From Bacillus xiapuensis (lineage in GTDB: Bacteria; Bacillota; Bacilli; Bacillales; Domibacillaceae), in contig NZ_KZ454939.1 of the NCBI RefSeq assembly GCF_002797355.1, positions 1,583,828-1,647,827 of the forward strand: a stretch of 64,000 nucleotides of DNA, read 5' to 3'. The notes beneath the pieces are model-generated. The model was not told where the DNA came from. It saw only the letters and a program-made list of their open reading frames with translations, and ran no database searches. A program made the position numbers and the translations under genes. This document shows positions 52,924 through 60,656 of the stretch, in pieces (the stretch's first letter is position 1; every line of letters begins with the position of its first letter).

Positions 52924-53481
52924 ATGTTAAAAAAGCGCGATGTGCATGACAGCCATGTACTTTATGAATTAATGACGCATCCGGAAGTCTTCCCTTTTGT
53001 GCGTCAAAAAGCCTATTCCTATGAAGAATTTGTCTTCCTGACAAAGCAAACCATTGAAGCGGAAGAACGTGGAGAGCTGATTTCGCGGACTATTACGGAT
53101 GAATGGGGCAACCCAATCGGCACGATTAATTTATATGATATCGACCAACAAGCGGGCTTTCTCGGCACTTGGATCGGCAAGCCCTATCACGGAAAAGGCT
53201 ATAATGCCTTAGCCAAGGAAGCGTTTTTTCAAGAGCTGTTTTTTGAACTCGATATTCAGGCGGTCTTTATGCGAATCCGCAAAGTCAATGTCCGCTCATT
53301 AAAGGCCGCTGAGAAATTACCATACGCGACTTTGGCGAATGAATCTCGTCCAGCTATTTATGCTCAAATCAATGAGAAGGAAGAAGTGTATGATCTTTAT
53401 GAAGTGTCTAAGGATTTATTCACTCTCTATGTCCTGCGCCAGTATCATGATACCGCTGATGAGCAAGCAATGGAAGCTTAA
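52924..53481 (+). CDS. GNAT-family N-acetyltransferase (RimJ/RimL type)
   Basis: 185 residues starting at ATG 52924 with GGAGGG six bases ahead; the earlier in-frame codon at 52873 lies within the structured leader. GNAT features: LTKQTIEAEERGELISRTITDEWGNPIGTINLYDID, then GTWIGKPYHGKGYNALAKEAFF where the CoA-binding loop (Q/R-x-x-G-x-G/A) appears as HGKGYN, and IRKVNVRSLKAAEKL. Substrate unknown: ribosomal protein N-termini, antibiotics or small amines are all possible for this family. Confidence 0.82.
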   Translation: MLKKRDVHDSHVLYELMTHPEVFPFVRQKAYSYEEFVFLTKQTIEAEERGELISRTITDEWGNPIGTINLYDIDQQAGFLGTWIGKPYHGKGYNALAKEAFFQELFFELDIQAVFMRIRKVNVRSLKAAEKLPYATLANESRPAIYAQINEKEEVYDLYEVSKDLFTLYVLRQYHDTADEQAMEA

Positions 53482-53577
53482 TCTTGTATGTGCAGCTCGC
53501 CCCCTGCCAAACATTCTCTCATTTCACAGGACATGTGCTTCCAATGGCTCCATTCCCTTTTGACTGATTCCAAACCA

Positions 53578-53608
53578 AACCCTTCAGCGCCCGCTGAAGG
53601 GTTTTTCC
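53578..53608 (+). terminator. Terminator of acetyltransferase gene
   Basis: AACCCTTCAGCG and CGCTGAAGGGTT form a perfect stem with a 2-base loop, followed by TTTTT. Confidence 0.9.
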
Positions 53609-53700
53609 AAGACATCCATCTGTTCCAGTTATACAGTTTCTTTTCTTTCTGTGATATAATTCTTTCATTCTGTCTTTTTATTACCTGATTTGAAAGGAGG

Positions 53701-55071
53701 ATGGAAATGAAGCAAACATTTACAATGAAAGAAAAGGTTAAACAGTTTACAGTCATTTTAATCCCGATATTGATCACTCAATTAGGCATGATTTCTATGA
53801 ATTTTTTCGATACGATGATGTCCAGCCGCTATTCAGCGGATCATTTAGCTGGTGTGGCCATCGGCTCTTCGCTGTGGGTTCCTGTGTTCACCGGTCTTAG
53901 CGGGATCTTGTTGTCAATGACGCCAATCGTGGCTCATCTTGTCGGAGCAGGGAAAAAAGAGCAAGTGCCCTTTTCTGTCATGCAAGGCATCTATGCTTCC
54001 AGCGCACTCGCCCTTGTCATCCTCATTCTTGGCAGCTTCGCGCTTGATCCTGTATTGCAGCTTATGGATCTTGAAGAGAATGTGCGAGCGATCGCTAAAG
54101 CCTATGTCATCGCCTTAGGCTTCGGTATAATTCCCGTTTTTATTTTTACTGTATTTCGCTGCTTTATCGATGCTCTCGGAATGACAAGAACATCCATGGT
54201 TGTCACACTGATCGCTTTACCGCTTAATGTAATATTTAATTATGCGCTAATTTTTGGAAAATGGGGATTTCCTGAGCTTGGCGGTGTGGGGGCCGGCTAT
54301 GCCACCGCTCTTACCTATTGGTTAACAGCTCTCATTGCTGCTTGGATCATTCATCGCCAGCGCCCTTTTAGCGAATATAAAATCTTTCATTCTTTCCCGG
54401 CTATTTCATTGTCCAAGTGGAAGGAAATCTTTATGATTGGAGTTCCCATCGGTCTATCGATCTTTTTTGAGACGAGCATTTTCTCCGCTGTTACTTTATT
54501 TATGAGTGAATACAGCACGAATGTCATCGCCGCTCATCAAGTCGCCATTAACTTCTCTTCTATGCTGTATATGATTCCGTTAAGCATCTCCTTAAGCTTG
54601 ACGATTGTGGTTGGCTTTGAGGTCGGAGCGAAACGCATGAGGGATGCCAAACTATACAGCTGGCTTGGGGTCAGCATGGCCGTATGCATCTCTTTATTGT
54701 GCACAATCATGCTGTTTTTGTTCAGGCAAGGAATTGCCGGCATTTACACCGATAATCAAGAAGTGCTGCAGCTAACGGCCCAGTTTCTGATATTCGCTGC
54801 CATCTTCCAATTATCAGATGCGGTTCAAGCTCCTGTGCAAGGGGCTTTGCGCGGCTATAAGGATGTAAATATGACCTTTATTATGACGATGATCAGCTAT
54901 TGGATCATCGGCCTGCCTTTAGGATATTATTTGGCGAATTACAGCAGTTTAGAAGCTTTCGGCTACTGGATCGGCTTAATCTCCGGCCTAACGGCAGGCG
55001 CTGTCACGATGTCCTTCCGCCTGCTTTATGTCCAAAATAAAAAATACGGCTCCTCGCTTTCTTCCCGATAA
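53701..55071 (+). CDS. MATE-family multidrug efflux pump
   Basis: 456 residues, 12 helices in two similar halves. QLGMISMNFFDTMMSSRYSADHLAGVAIGSS is the conserved first part and HQVAINFSSMLYMIPLSISLSLTIVVGFEVGA the matching part of the second half. AAAGGAGGA precedes ATG. It exports cationic drugs or metabolites using a sodium or proton gradient. It follows the acetyltransferase gene but has its own upstream terminator and probable promoter. Confidence 0.9.
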   Translation: MEMKQTFTMKEKVKQFTVILIPILITQLGMISMNFFDTMMSSRYSADHLAGVAIGSSLWVPVFTGLSGILLSMTPIVAHLVGAGKKEQVPFSVMQGIYASSALALVILILGSFALDPVLQLMDLEENVRAIAKAYVIALGFGIIPVFIFTVFRCFIDALGMTRTSMVVTLIALPLNVIFNYALIFGKWGFPELGGVGAGYATALTYWLTALIAAWIIHRQRPFSEYKIFHSFPAISLSKWKEIFMIGVPIGLSIFFETSIFSAVTLFMSEYSTNVIAAHQVAINFSSMLYMIPLSISLSLTIVVGFEVGAKRMRDAKLYSWLGVSMAVCISLLCTIMLFLFRQGIAGIYTDNQEVLQLTAQFLIFAAIFQLSDAVQAPVQGALRGYKDVNMTFIMTMISYWIIGLPLGYYLANYSSLEAFGYWIGLISGLTAGAVTMSFRLLYVQNKKYGSSLSSR

Positions 55072-55396
55072 TAGCTTGGAGGCTGCATTAAAAACGAGAC
55101 TGGGATATTACTAAGTTTGCTGTCATGAAAGCCGAATCATTGTGTGTAATAAAAACATGAGAAACAATAAAACCGAACTATTATGAAACTCTGAAGAAGA
55201 GCTCTAAATAATAGTTCGGCTTTTTTATGAGCTGAAAATCCTTTGTCCCGGCTTTTTAGACTGTTGACAAATGCTCTCCTGCATCATAGCCGGGCCCGAA
55301 TTGGTGATTAATTTACCATTGTCCGCCAATTCATTCGGATTCTTAAAGCGCATTACAGAGATCGACCCAATATGACATTCTTCCGCTTTTTCGTCC
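55072..55396. other. Gap between convergent MATE and Ktr genes
   Basis: Contains one terminator (see 55173-55228); nothing else seen. Confidence 0.5.
55173..55228 (+). terminator. Terminator of the MATE gene
   Basis: CCGAACTATTA pairs with TAATAGTTCGG around a 26-base loop, followed by CTTTTTTAT. Confidence 0.85.
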
Positions 55397-56713
55397 TCAG
55401 CCAGTTAATATATCTTCCGCCGGGTATTGGTATTTGCTGTCTTGTTTGCGCGCAAGCATATATACGAAAGAAAGCGGACCTACTTTTCCGGTAATCATAA
55501 TGGCGACAATTACTAATTTTCCGATGACTGAAAGAGATGATGTGATCCCCATCGATAAGCCGACCGTGCCAAATGCGGAAACGACCTCAAACATTAAAGG
55601 CAAAAATGGCAGCTCTTCCGTAATATTTAAAACGAGCACTCCCGTGACGACCACTAAGGAACTAACCGTTGTAATCGATAGAACCCTTAGCAAATGATCT
55701 GTTCGGATAGTGCGCTCAAATAGATGAACGGCTTTCTTCCCTTGCACATAAGTAAGCATACTGATAATTAATATCACAAAAGTCGTTAATTTAATCCCGC
55801 CTGCTGTAGAGCCGCTTCCTGCTCCGATAAACATCAGAATCATCAGAAAGAAAGCGGTCGAGCTGTCAATGCCGCTGATATCAATAGAATTAAAACCAGC
55901 TGTTCTCACTGAAATTGCTTGAAAATAGGAAGCCCAGAGCTGATCAGAAATCGGCATGGCTCCAATCGTTTTGGCATTGAGTGATTCAAATAAATAAAAC
56001 AATTGAAAAGCGATTACGTTTACGATAACAGTCGCCGACAGCATCACTTTTGTATGAAGAGAAAACAGCCGCCATTTTCTTTTTTGCCACACATCGATTA
56101 TCACCGTAAAGCCGATACCGCCTAATATGATCAAAGAAGTGATCGCAATATTCACGGCCGGGCTGCCGACATATCTGGACAAGCCATCCGGCCACAATGT
56201 AAAGCCGGCATTGTTAAAGGCCGATACCGCATGAAAAAACGAATAGAACATCCCCTGACGCCATCCCATTTCCGGCACCCATTTTGCTGCAAGTACGGCG
56301 GCAAATATCGCTTCAATGGTTAAGGAAAAAATAAATAGATATTTCACGAGGCGAATAACTCCGCCGACATGAACCTGATTAAGCGCCTGCTGCATGACGA
56401 GACGCTTTTTCAGTCCGATCTTCTTTCCGAGCATGATGAACAGCAGCATGCCAAAGGACATAATGCCCAGCCCGCCAACTTGAATTAACCCCATGATAAC
56501 GATTTGCCCTGCCCTCGTAAAATGGCTGCCCGTATCCACCACGCCCAATCCTGTTACGGTCATCGCAGAAGCAGAGGTAAACAAAGCGTCGATCCAGCTA
56601 ATTGGTGAATTTGTGGCAATCGGCAGCTTCAGCAAAACCGTTCCGAATAAAATACATGTACCGTAGACGGCCACAAGCAATGATGATGGTGATATTTTTA
56701 TACTTTTCATCAT
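55397..56713 (-). CDS. Ktr-type potassium uptake protein (KtrB/KtrD)
   Basis: 438 residues of the Trk/Ktr superfamily with four pore repeats. The selectivity-filter glycines are visible in SAMTVTGLGVVDTG, AFNNAGFTLWPDG, SVRTAGFNSIDIS and AFGTVGLSMGIT. It forms the membrane channel and works with a KtrA/KtrC RCK subunit that is not in this window, so it may be the KtrD-like orphan. It is controlled by a c-di-AMP riboswitch in its leader, which fits c-di-AMP repression of potassium uptake. Confidence 0.92.
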   Translation of the reverse strand: MMKSIKISPSSLLVAVYGTCILFGTVLLKLPIATNSPISWIDALFTSASAMTVTGLGVVDTGSHFTRAGQIVIMGLIQVGGLGIMSFGMLLFIMLGKKIGLKKRLVMQQALNQVHVGGVIRLVKYLFIFSLTIEAIFAAVLAAKWVPEMGWRQGMFYSFFHAVSAFNNAGFTLWPDGLSRYVGSPAVNIAITSLIILGGIGFTVIIDVWQKRKWRLFSLHTKVMLSATVIVNVIAFQLFYLFESLNAKTIGAMPISDQLWASYFQAISVRTAGFNSIDISGIDSSTAFFLMILMFIGAGSGSTAGGIKLTTFVILIISMLTYVQGKKAVHLFERTIRTDHLLRVLSITTVSSLVVVTGVLVLNITEELPFLPLMFEVVSAFGTVGLSMGITSSLSVIGKLVIVAIMITGKVGPLSFVYMLARKQDSKYQYPAEDILTG

Positions 56714-56748
56714 TCAGCATCCTTCTTCTTTCTTAAAAATTGGCATAG

Positions 56749-56776
56749 AAAAAAACCGCGGCCTCTGCCATGGTTT
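56749..56776 (-). terminator. Expression-platform terminator of the c-di-AMP riboswitch
   Basis: On the minus strand AACC-A-TGGC-AGAG-GCCG-C-GGTT followed by seven Ts, located right after the riboswitch and before the Ktr gene. Confidence 0.85.
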
Positions 56777-56925
56777 CAGAAGCCTTCCCACTTGCTGACG
56801 AGGTTAGCTGTCGGATTCGGACTGGAAGGAAATGTCCGGCCAGTGTACTGGCTTCACCCCTGCAGATAAACGGCGTTGGTTCCCCCGCTCCATACGGATT
56901 AAGCAATGATTGATGTCCTTTTCGT
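56777..56925 (-). promoter_or_regulatory. c-di-AMP riboswitch (ydaO/yuaA class)
   Basis: The minus strand has the conserved blocks of this class in order: GCTTAATCCGTATGGAGC with GGGGGAACC, then GGGGTGAAGCCAG, then CCGAATCCGACAGC and TAACCTCGTCAGC. High c-di-AMP should favour the terminator and switch off the potassium transporter. Confidence 0.93.
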
Positions 56926-57067
56926 TGAATGATCTCATTCTACCCCCAGCTGCATGTATTGTAAAGTTATTTTTTGTAAACAGCGCCTATGCAAAAAAGT
57001 CGGTGATAGGTGAAGAAGAGGAGAATGGCTGAATAATTAAAAGCTCAAACGGAAACCCGCTCAAGCC

Positions 57068-57862
57068 TTATTCCTGCCCAGTCTGCTTCTTAGCATGAAA
57101 TATTTTCCCCAGCACATCCTGAGCGCCTGTGACTGGGATGATGCTGCCTGTGATAAAGCCTGATAAATCCGAGACTAAAAAGGAGACTACTCTCGCTACA
57201 TCCTCCCCTGTTCCGTTACGGCCTACGGGGGCCGGTGAAGAAGAGCTGTGCATGGCTTCCGCAATCCCCGCTTCTTTCCAAGCACCTACAATATCTCCAG
57301 GGCAGACCATATTGGCGGTGATCCCGTTTTCCGCTTCTTCGATCGCTATAGTTCTCGTTAAAGAAGCCAGCCCCGTTTTAGCTGCTGCAAAAGAAGAACG
57401 ATAAATCCATGCAGGCGCAGTCTCCACTCGGTCAAATCCAAAAGTTATGATTCGCCCCCAGCCCTGTTGGCGCATGTAAGGAAGGACGAGCTTCGTTAAA
57501 TAGAATACGCTGTTTAGATTTCCGTTCATAATATATAGCCACTCATTCCATGAGTACTCATCCATTTTTTTTCTTTTTTTAATATAAGGACCCGCATTAT
57601 GTATGACGATATCTATGCCGCCAAACCGGCTGACAGATTGGCGAATGAGGTTCTCACAATCTTCTTTTATCGAAATATCTCCCTGAACCGTAAGCGTCTG
57701 CACATTATACCGAATAGTCAGCTCTTTCGCTAAATCGTCTGCTTCTTTCTCGCTCGAACGGTAATTAATAATGATGTTGTATCCGTTCTCTGCTAAAGCG
57801 ATGGCTGTTTTTTTGCCAATTCCTCTAGATCCGCCTGTTATGAGCGCTGTCTTTATATTCAT
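57068..57862 (-). CDS. Atypical short-chain dehydrogenase/reductase
   Basis: 264 residues. Cofactor site TGGSRGIGKKTA and NAG motif (VIHNAGPY) are normal. The catalytic YxxxK is FAAAK (IYRSSFAAAKTG), so the tyrosine is Phe, and the usual catalytic serine position reads FGFDRVE. It still resembles 3-oxoacyl-ACP reductases (NGITANMVCPGDIVG). Either a nearby Tyr takes over or the protein is not a standard reductase. No operon partner. Confidence 0.85.
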   Translation of the reverse strand: MNIKTALITGGSRGIGKKTAIALAENGYNIIINYRSSEKEADDLAKELTIRYNVQTLTVQGDISIKEDCENLIRQSVSRFGGIDIVIHNAGPYIKKRKKMDEYSWNEWLYIMNGNLNSVFYLTKLVLPYMRQQGWGRIITFGFDRVETAPAWIYRSSFAAAKTGLASLTRTIAIEEAENGITANMVCPGDIVGAWKEAGIAEAMHSSSSPAPVGRNGTGEDVARVVSFLVSDLSGFITGSIIPVTGAQDVLGKIFHAKKQTGQE

Positions 57863-57946
57863 GACATCCTCTCCATCACATAATAGTTATATTATCATAG
57901 TAAGCATCCTTTCAATATTATGCAAATTATATTTGTTGAAACAACA

Positions 57947-57972
57947 AAACACCGCGCGAATGCACGGTGTTT
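57947..57972 (-). terminator. Terminator of the CAP-domain gene
   Basis: AACACCG pairs with CGGTGTT just after the stop at 57978, with GTTTTGTT following on the minus strand. Confidence 0.8.
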
Positions 57973-57977
57973 GTCTA

Positions 57978-58829
57978 TTATTTTTTGATAAATTGCTGTG
58001 TCCAAACAGAACCTTCTTCTACATAGCCAACGCCGATATGAGTAAATTCTTTACTTAGGATATTCGCTCTGTGACCTGAGCTGTTCATCCATGCATTGAC
58101 TACTTCTTCCGGCGTGCGCTGGCCTTTAGCGATATTTTCTCCTGCCGCGCGGTAATCAACTCCGAATTTCTTCATCATATCAAACGGAGAACCGTATGTT
58201 GGACTTGTATGAGAGAAGTAGTTGTTCGCACGCATATCTTCTGATTTCATTCTAGCAACCTTGCTTAATTCAGTATCAATCTGTAAAGCTGGCAGTCCTT
58301 GTTTAGCCCGCTCCTTATTTGTTAATTCAACCACTTGCTTCTCATAAGCATTTAATGCGGATTGTTGCTGCTCTTCAGCTGGCTTTGCTTCAGGTGCTGG
58401 TTTTGCTTCAGGTACTGGCTTTGCCTCCGGTACTGGCTTTGCTTCCGGTACTGGCTTTGCCTCCGGTACTGGCTTTGCTTCCGGTACTGGCTTTGCCTCC
58501 GGTGCTGGCTTTGCTTCCGGTACTGGTTTTGTCTCCGGTACTGGTTTTGCTTCCGGTACTGGTTTTGCTTCCGGTACTGGTTTTGCTTCGGCTACTGGTT
58601 TTGCTTCTAAAGCTTGTTTTTTCCACTGACCGTATGGGTTTTGCTTTATGAATTTATCCCAATTGAAATTTTTATGGGAGAAATGGGTGTGCCCTTTATA
58701 GGCAGAAGCGGGGCAGTTTACTTTGTATTTAACTTTTGGAGTTACCTCCTGCGCTTCTGTTTCATTTACAAATGGCGCTGCCAAAAGAGTGAATGATGCA
58801 GCTAACGATACGATTACTTTTTTGTTCAT
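57978..58829 (-). CDS. Secreted CAP/SCP-domain protein (YkwD-like) with hexapeptide repeats
   Basis: 283 residues. Signal peptide (about 1-26, ending NETEA-QEV), a short N-terminal region with a cysteine, a repeat linker of 13 units of EAKPVP (residues 75-152), then a CAP domain (VVELTNKERAKQGLPALQ, MKSEDMRANNYFSHTSPTYGSPFDMM, AAGENIAKGQRTPEEVVNAWMNSSGHRANIL, HIGVGYV). The conserved CAP histidines and glutamates are present. It resembles YkwD and spore-associated SafA-independent CAP proteins. The Pro-rich linker probably spans the cell wall. Confidence 0.92.
   Translation of the reverse strand: MNKKVIVSLAASFTLLAAPFVNETEAQEVTPKVKYKVNCPASAYKGHTHFSHKNFNWDKFIKQNPYGQWKKQALEAKPVAEAKPVPEAKPVPEAKPVPETKPVPEAKPAPEAKPVPEAKPVPEAKPVPEAKPVPEAKPVPEAKPAPEAKPAEEQQQSALNAYEKQVVELTNKERAKQGLPALQIDTELSKVARMKSEDMRANNYFSHTSPTYGSPFDMMKKFGVDYRAAGENIAKGQRTPEEVVNAWMNSSGHRANILSKEFTHIGVGYVEEGSVWTQQFIKK
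58374..58607 (-). repeat. 13 tandem 18-bp repeats coding EAKPVP
   Basis: The units differ mainly at one or two positions (PVP, PAP, PVA, ETK). Near-identical nucleotide units suggest variation in copy number by slippage. Confidence 0.95.
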
Positions 58830-58914
58830 TGATCATTTCCTCCTGTCCTCTGTTTTTGACATATAAATCGTAGCATGATTTCTTTGTCATAAATGCGGTA
58901 AATAGCGGAAAGAA

Positions 58915-58945
58915 AACCAGCCCTTTTCTGAGAAAAGGGCTGGTT
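58915..58945 (-). terminator. Terminator hairpin upstream of the CAP gene
   Basis: AACCAGCCCTTTTCT and AGAAAAGGGCTGGTT pair perfectly around one base; TTTTCTTT follows on the minus strand. It would end the transcript of the rhodanese-like gene. Confidence 0.85.
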
Positions 58946-59132
58946 CGCTCATTTATGATACTTGCCATGATAAGAGCTGTTATATCAATGTTTAAAATTT
59001 TTTCTTTATTTGGCTTATCCCGTCATAGCTTCTTGGAGGTGGACGGATTGCTGAAAATTGGCAGCATTTTTCTCAGAATTGATTCATCTCTAAGTATGTT
59101 ATTATATCAATTATGACAGAAAGATTACGAGA

Positions 59133-59465
59133 TTAACGAGAATTTCTCATGCAGATGCAGCCTTTCACTTCCACCCCGTAGCGCTTAAGCATGCGAACCG
59201 CAACATTACATTCAATTGAATTGCCGGCGGCAATATATACTTTTTTCGCCGGAACATTGGCTGCATTACGTGAAATATAGCCGCAAGGCATTTGAATGGC
59301 TTGATGAAGTGGTAAATGATATGCGTCCTGATAATCTCTCACATCAATAATGGGGAAATGTCCCACCTCATCCAAATCAACTCGCTTGACCGAAACCGGC
59401 CAGTAACGATGAAATAGTACAGCCGATAAACTTATAACCGTAATGCTTAACATGATGATCAGCAT
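59133..59465 (-). CDS. Rhodanese-like protein lacking the catalytic cysteine
   Basis: 110 residues starting at MLIIMLSI (59465), with AAGGAG eight bases ahead. One N-terminal membrane helix anchors a rhodanese fold: FPIIDVRDYQDAYHLPLHQAIQMP, then KVYIAAGNSIECNVAVRMLKRYGV. The active loop normally reads C-x-x-G-x-R-S; here the Cys position is Ala (IAAGNSIE). Other cysteines lie nearby. It is probably not a sulfurtransferase. It is transcribed after the CobW gene on the same strand. Confidence 0.75.
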   Translation of the reverse strand: MLIIMLSITVISLSAVLFHRYWPVSVKRVDLDEVGHFPIIDVRDYQDAYHLPLHQAIQMPCGYISRNAANVPAKKVYIAAGNSIECNVAVRMLKRYGVEVKGCICMRNSR

Positions 59466-59540
59466 ATCAGCAGCTCCTTTCCGATTCATATTTTATACCG
59501 ATCGGGGTATGATGATCAAGAAAAATGAACTGCATGATTT

Positions 59541-60452
59541 CTATTGTTCTAATGACTTCAGTTCAGCCTGCATGCTGTCTTTATTAAGATTCTCGCCAAT
59601 GATCACCAAATTCCTTGGCATTTGAATTTCTTGAGCCATCCATAAAGGCATGCCGTACGAATATTGAAACAGCAGCGGATACTTAGCTGTGGTAACAGGA
59701 ATATAACCTTTCATTCGGTAGACTTGTCCACTTAAATCCCGCAGCCACTGTTCAAAATCAGCCAATTTCACTTTGCCTGTAAAAGTATGGCTATATACAG
59801 TTAGATGCAAATGTTGATCAGCTTGAACCGCTCTGGTCTCCGCTTTCGCTGACATCGTCAGCTTCGACAGCTCCTCCATCGGCACTTGGGCTTTTGTCGT
59901 TAAGTAGATCGGTGCTTGCTGATTGATTTGCTGGATTTCATAGGAGATCAGCCCTTTTTCCATTTCAGTGACCAGATCTGTTTTATTCATAATTAATAAA
60001 TCAGCATGTTTAATTTGTTCGTACATCAGCTGTAAAACAGCCGGGGATAAATTCATACGATTTTTCCAAATTAAGCAGTCTACAATTGAAATGATCCCCC
60101 TCCAATCGAGTTTTTCAGCAAATAGGGGAGACATAATGGCATCAATAGCCTCCACCGGGTGCGCCGCACCTGTTGTTTCAATAATTAAATCATCAAATTC
60201 TTCCGTCATCAGCAGCTCTTGCAGCTGCGCTTCCAGTTTGTCTTGAATCGTACAGCAAATACAGCCGTTTAACAATTCTTTTAACGGCGTGTCATCATCC
60301 ACTTCATCTGAGTCAATAGAGACCGCTCCCAGTTCGTTCATTAAAACGGCTGGACGCCGGTTCTCTGATTTTAAATAGGGCAGCAGCTGTTTTAACAGCG
60401 TAGTTTTTCCGCTTCCTAGAAATCCGGAAATGACGTATACATGCTTTTTCAT
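59541..60452 (-). CDS. CobW/COG0523-family GTPase metallochaperone
   Basis: 303 residues from the start at 60452 (MKKHVYVISGFLGSGKTTLL) with AAAGGAGCG ahead. Walker A GFLGSGKT, metal-binding CxCC motif GCICCT, NKTD guanine motif (LLIMNKTDLV) and a C-terminal CobW_C domain (LHLTVYSHTFTGKVKL). It resembles Bacillus YciC/ZagA and may deliver zinc or another metal. No Zur box was recognised in its leader. Confidence 0.88.
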   Translation of the reverse strand: MKKHVYVISGFLGSGKTTLLKQLLPYLKSENRRPAVLMNELGAVSIDSDEVDDDTPLKELLNGCICCTIQDKLEAQLQELLMTEEFDDLIIETTGAAHPVEAIDAIMSPLFAEKLDWRGIISIVDCLIWKNRMNLSPAVLQLMYEQIKHADLLIMNKTDLVTEMEKGLISYEIQQINQQAPIYLTTKAQVPMEELSKLTMSAKAETRAVQADQHLHLTVYSHTFTGKVKLADFEQWLRDLSGQVYRMKGYIPVTTAKYPLLFQYSYGMPLWMAQEIQMPRNLVIIGENLNKDSMQAELKSLEQ

Positions 60453-60488
60453 CTTGTACGCTCCTTTGTTTATACAATCAGTAAGCAG

Positions 60489-60536
60489 AAAAGGCTGCTT
60501 CAAAGGGAAGAGATCACTCCTTTGAACACAGCCTTC
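60489..60536 (-). terminator. Hairpin between ctpA and the CobW gene
   Basis: AAGGCTG with CAGCCTT and inner TTCAAAGG with CCTTTGAA; on the minus strand TTTTCTG follows. It may end ctpA transcription or attenuate the CobW gene. Confidence 0.65.
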
Positions 60537-60656
60537 TGTAAAACGGCCGGGGGCTGCATTTCACAGTCAGCTCCCTCCGCTCTGTATATGGTGGTTCTTC
60601 TTGTTTTTCCAGCTTGCCCTTTTAAGCGCTAGCTCGCGCAGTTCAGCAAGTCTCAA

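Noticed and set aside
52737-53044. Frames on both strands across the acetyltransferase leader, and a tRNA-like T-arm (GTGGG-TTCGATT-CCCAC)
   Set aside because: The frames are shadows over a structured leader. The T-arm has no matching acceptor stem or 7-base anticodon loop upstream, so a tRNA gene is not supported.
58319-58651. Long Leu/Val- or Cys/Trp-rich plus-strand frames opposite the CAP gene
   Set aside because: Artefacts of the 18-bp tandem repeat read on the other strand.
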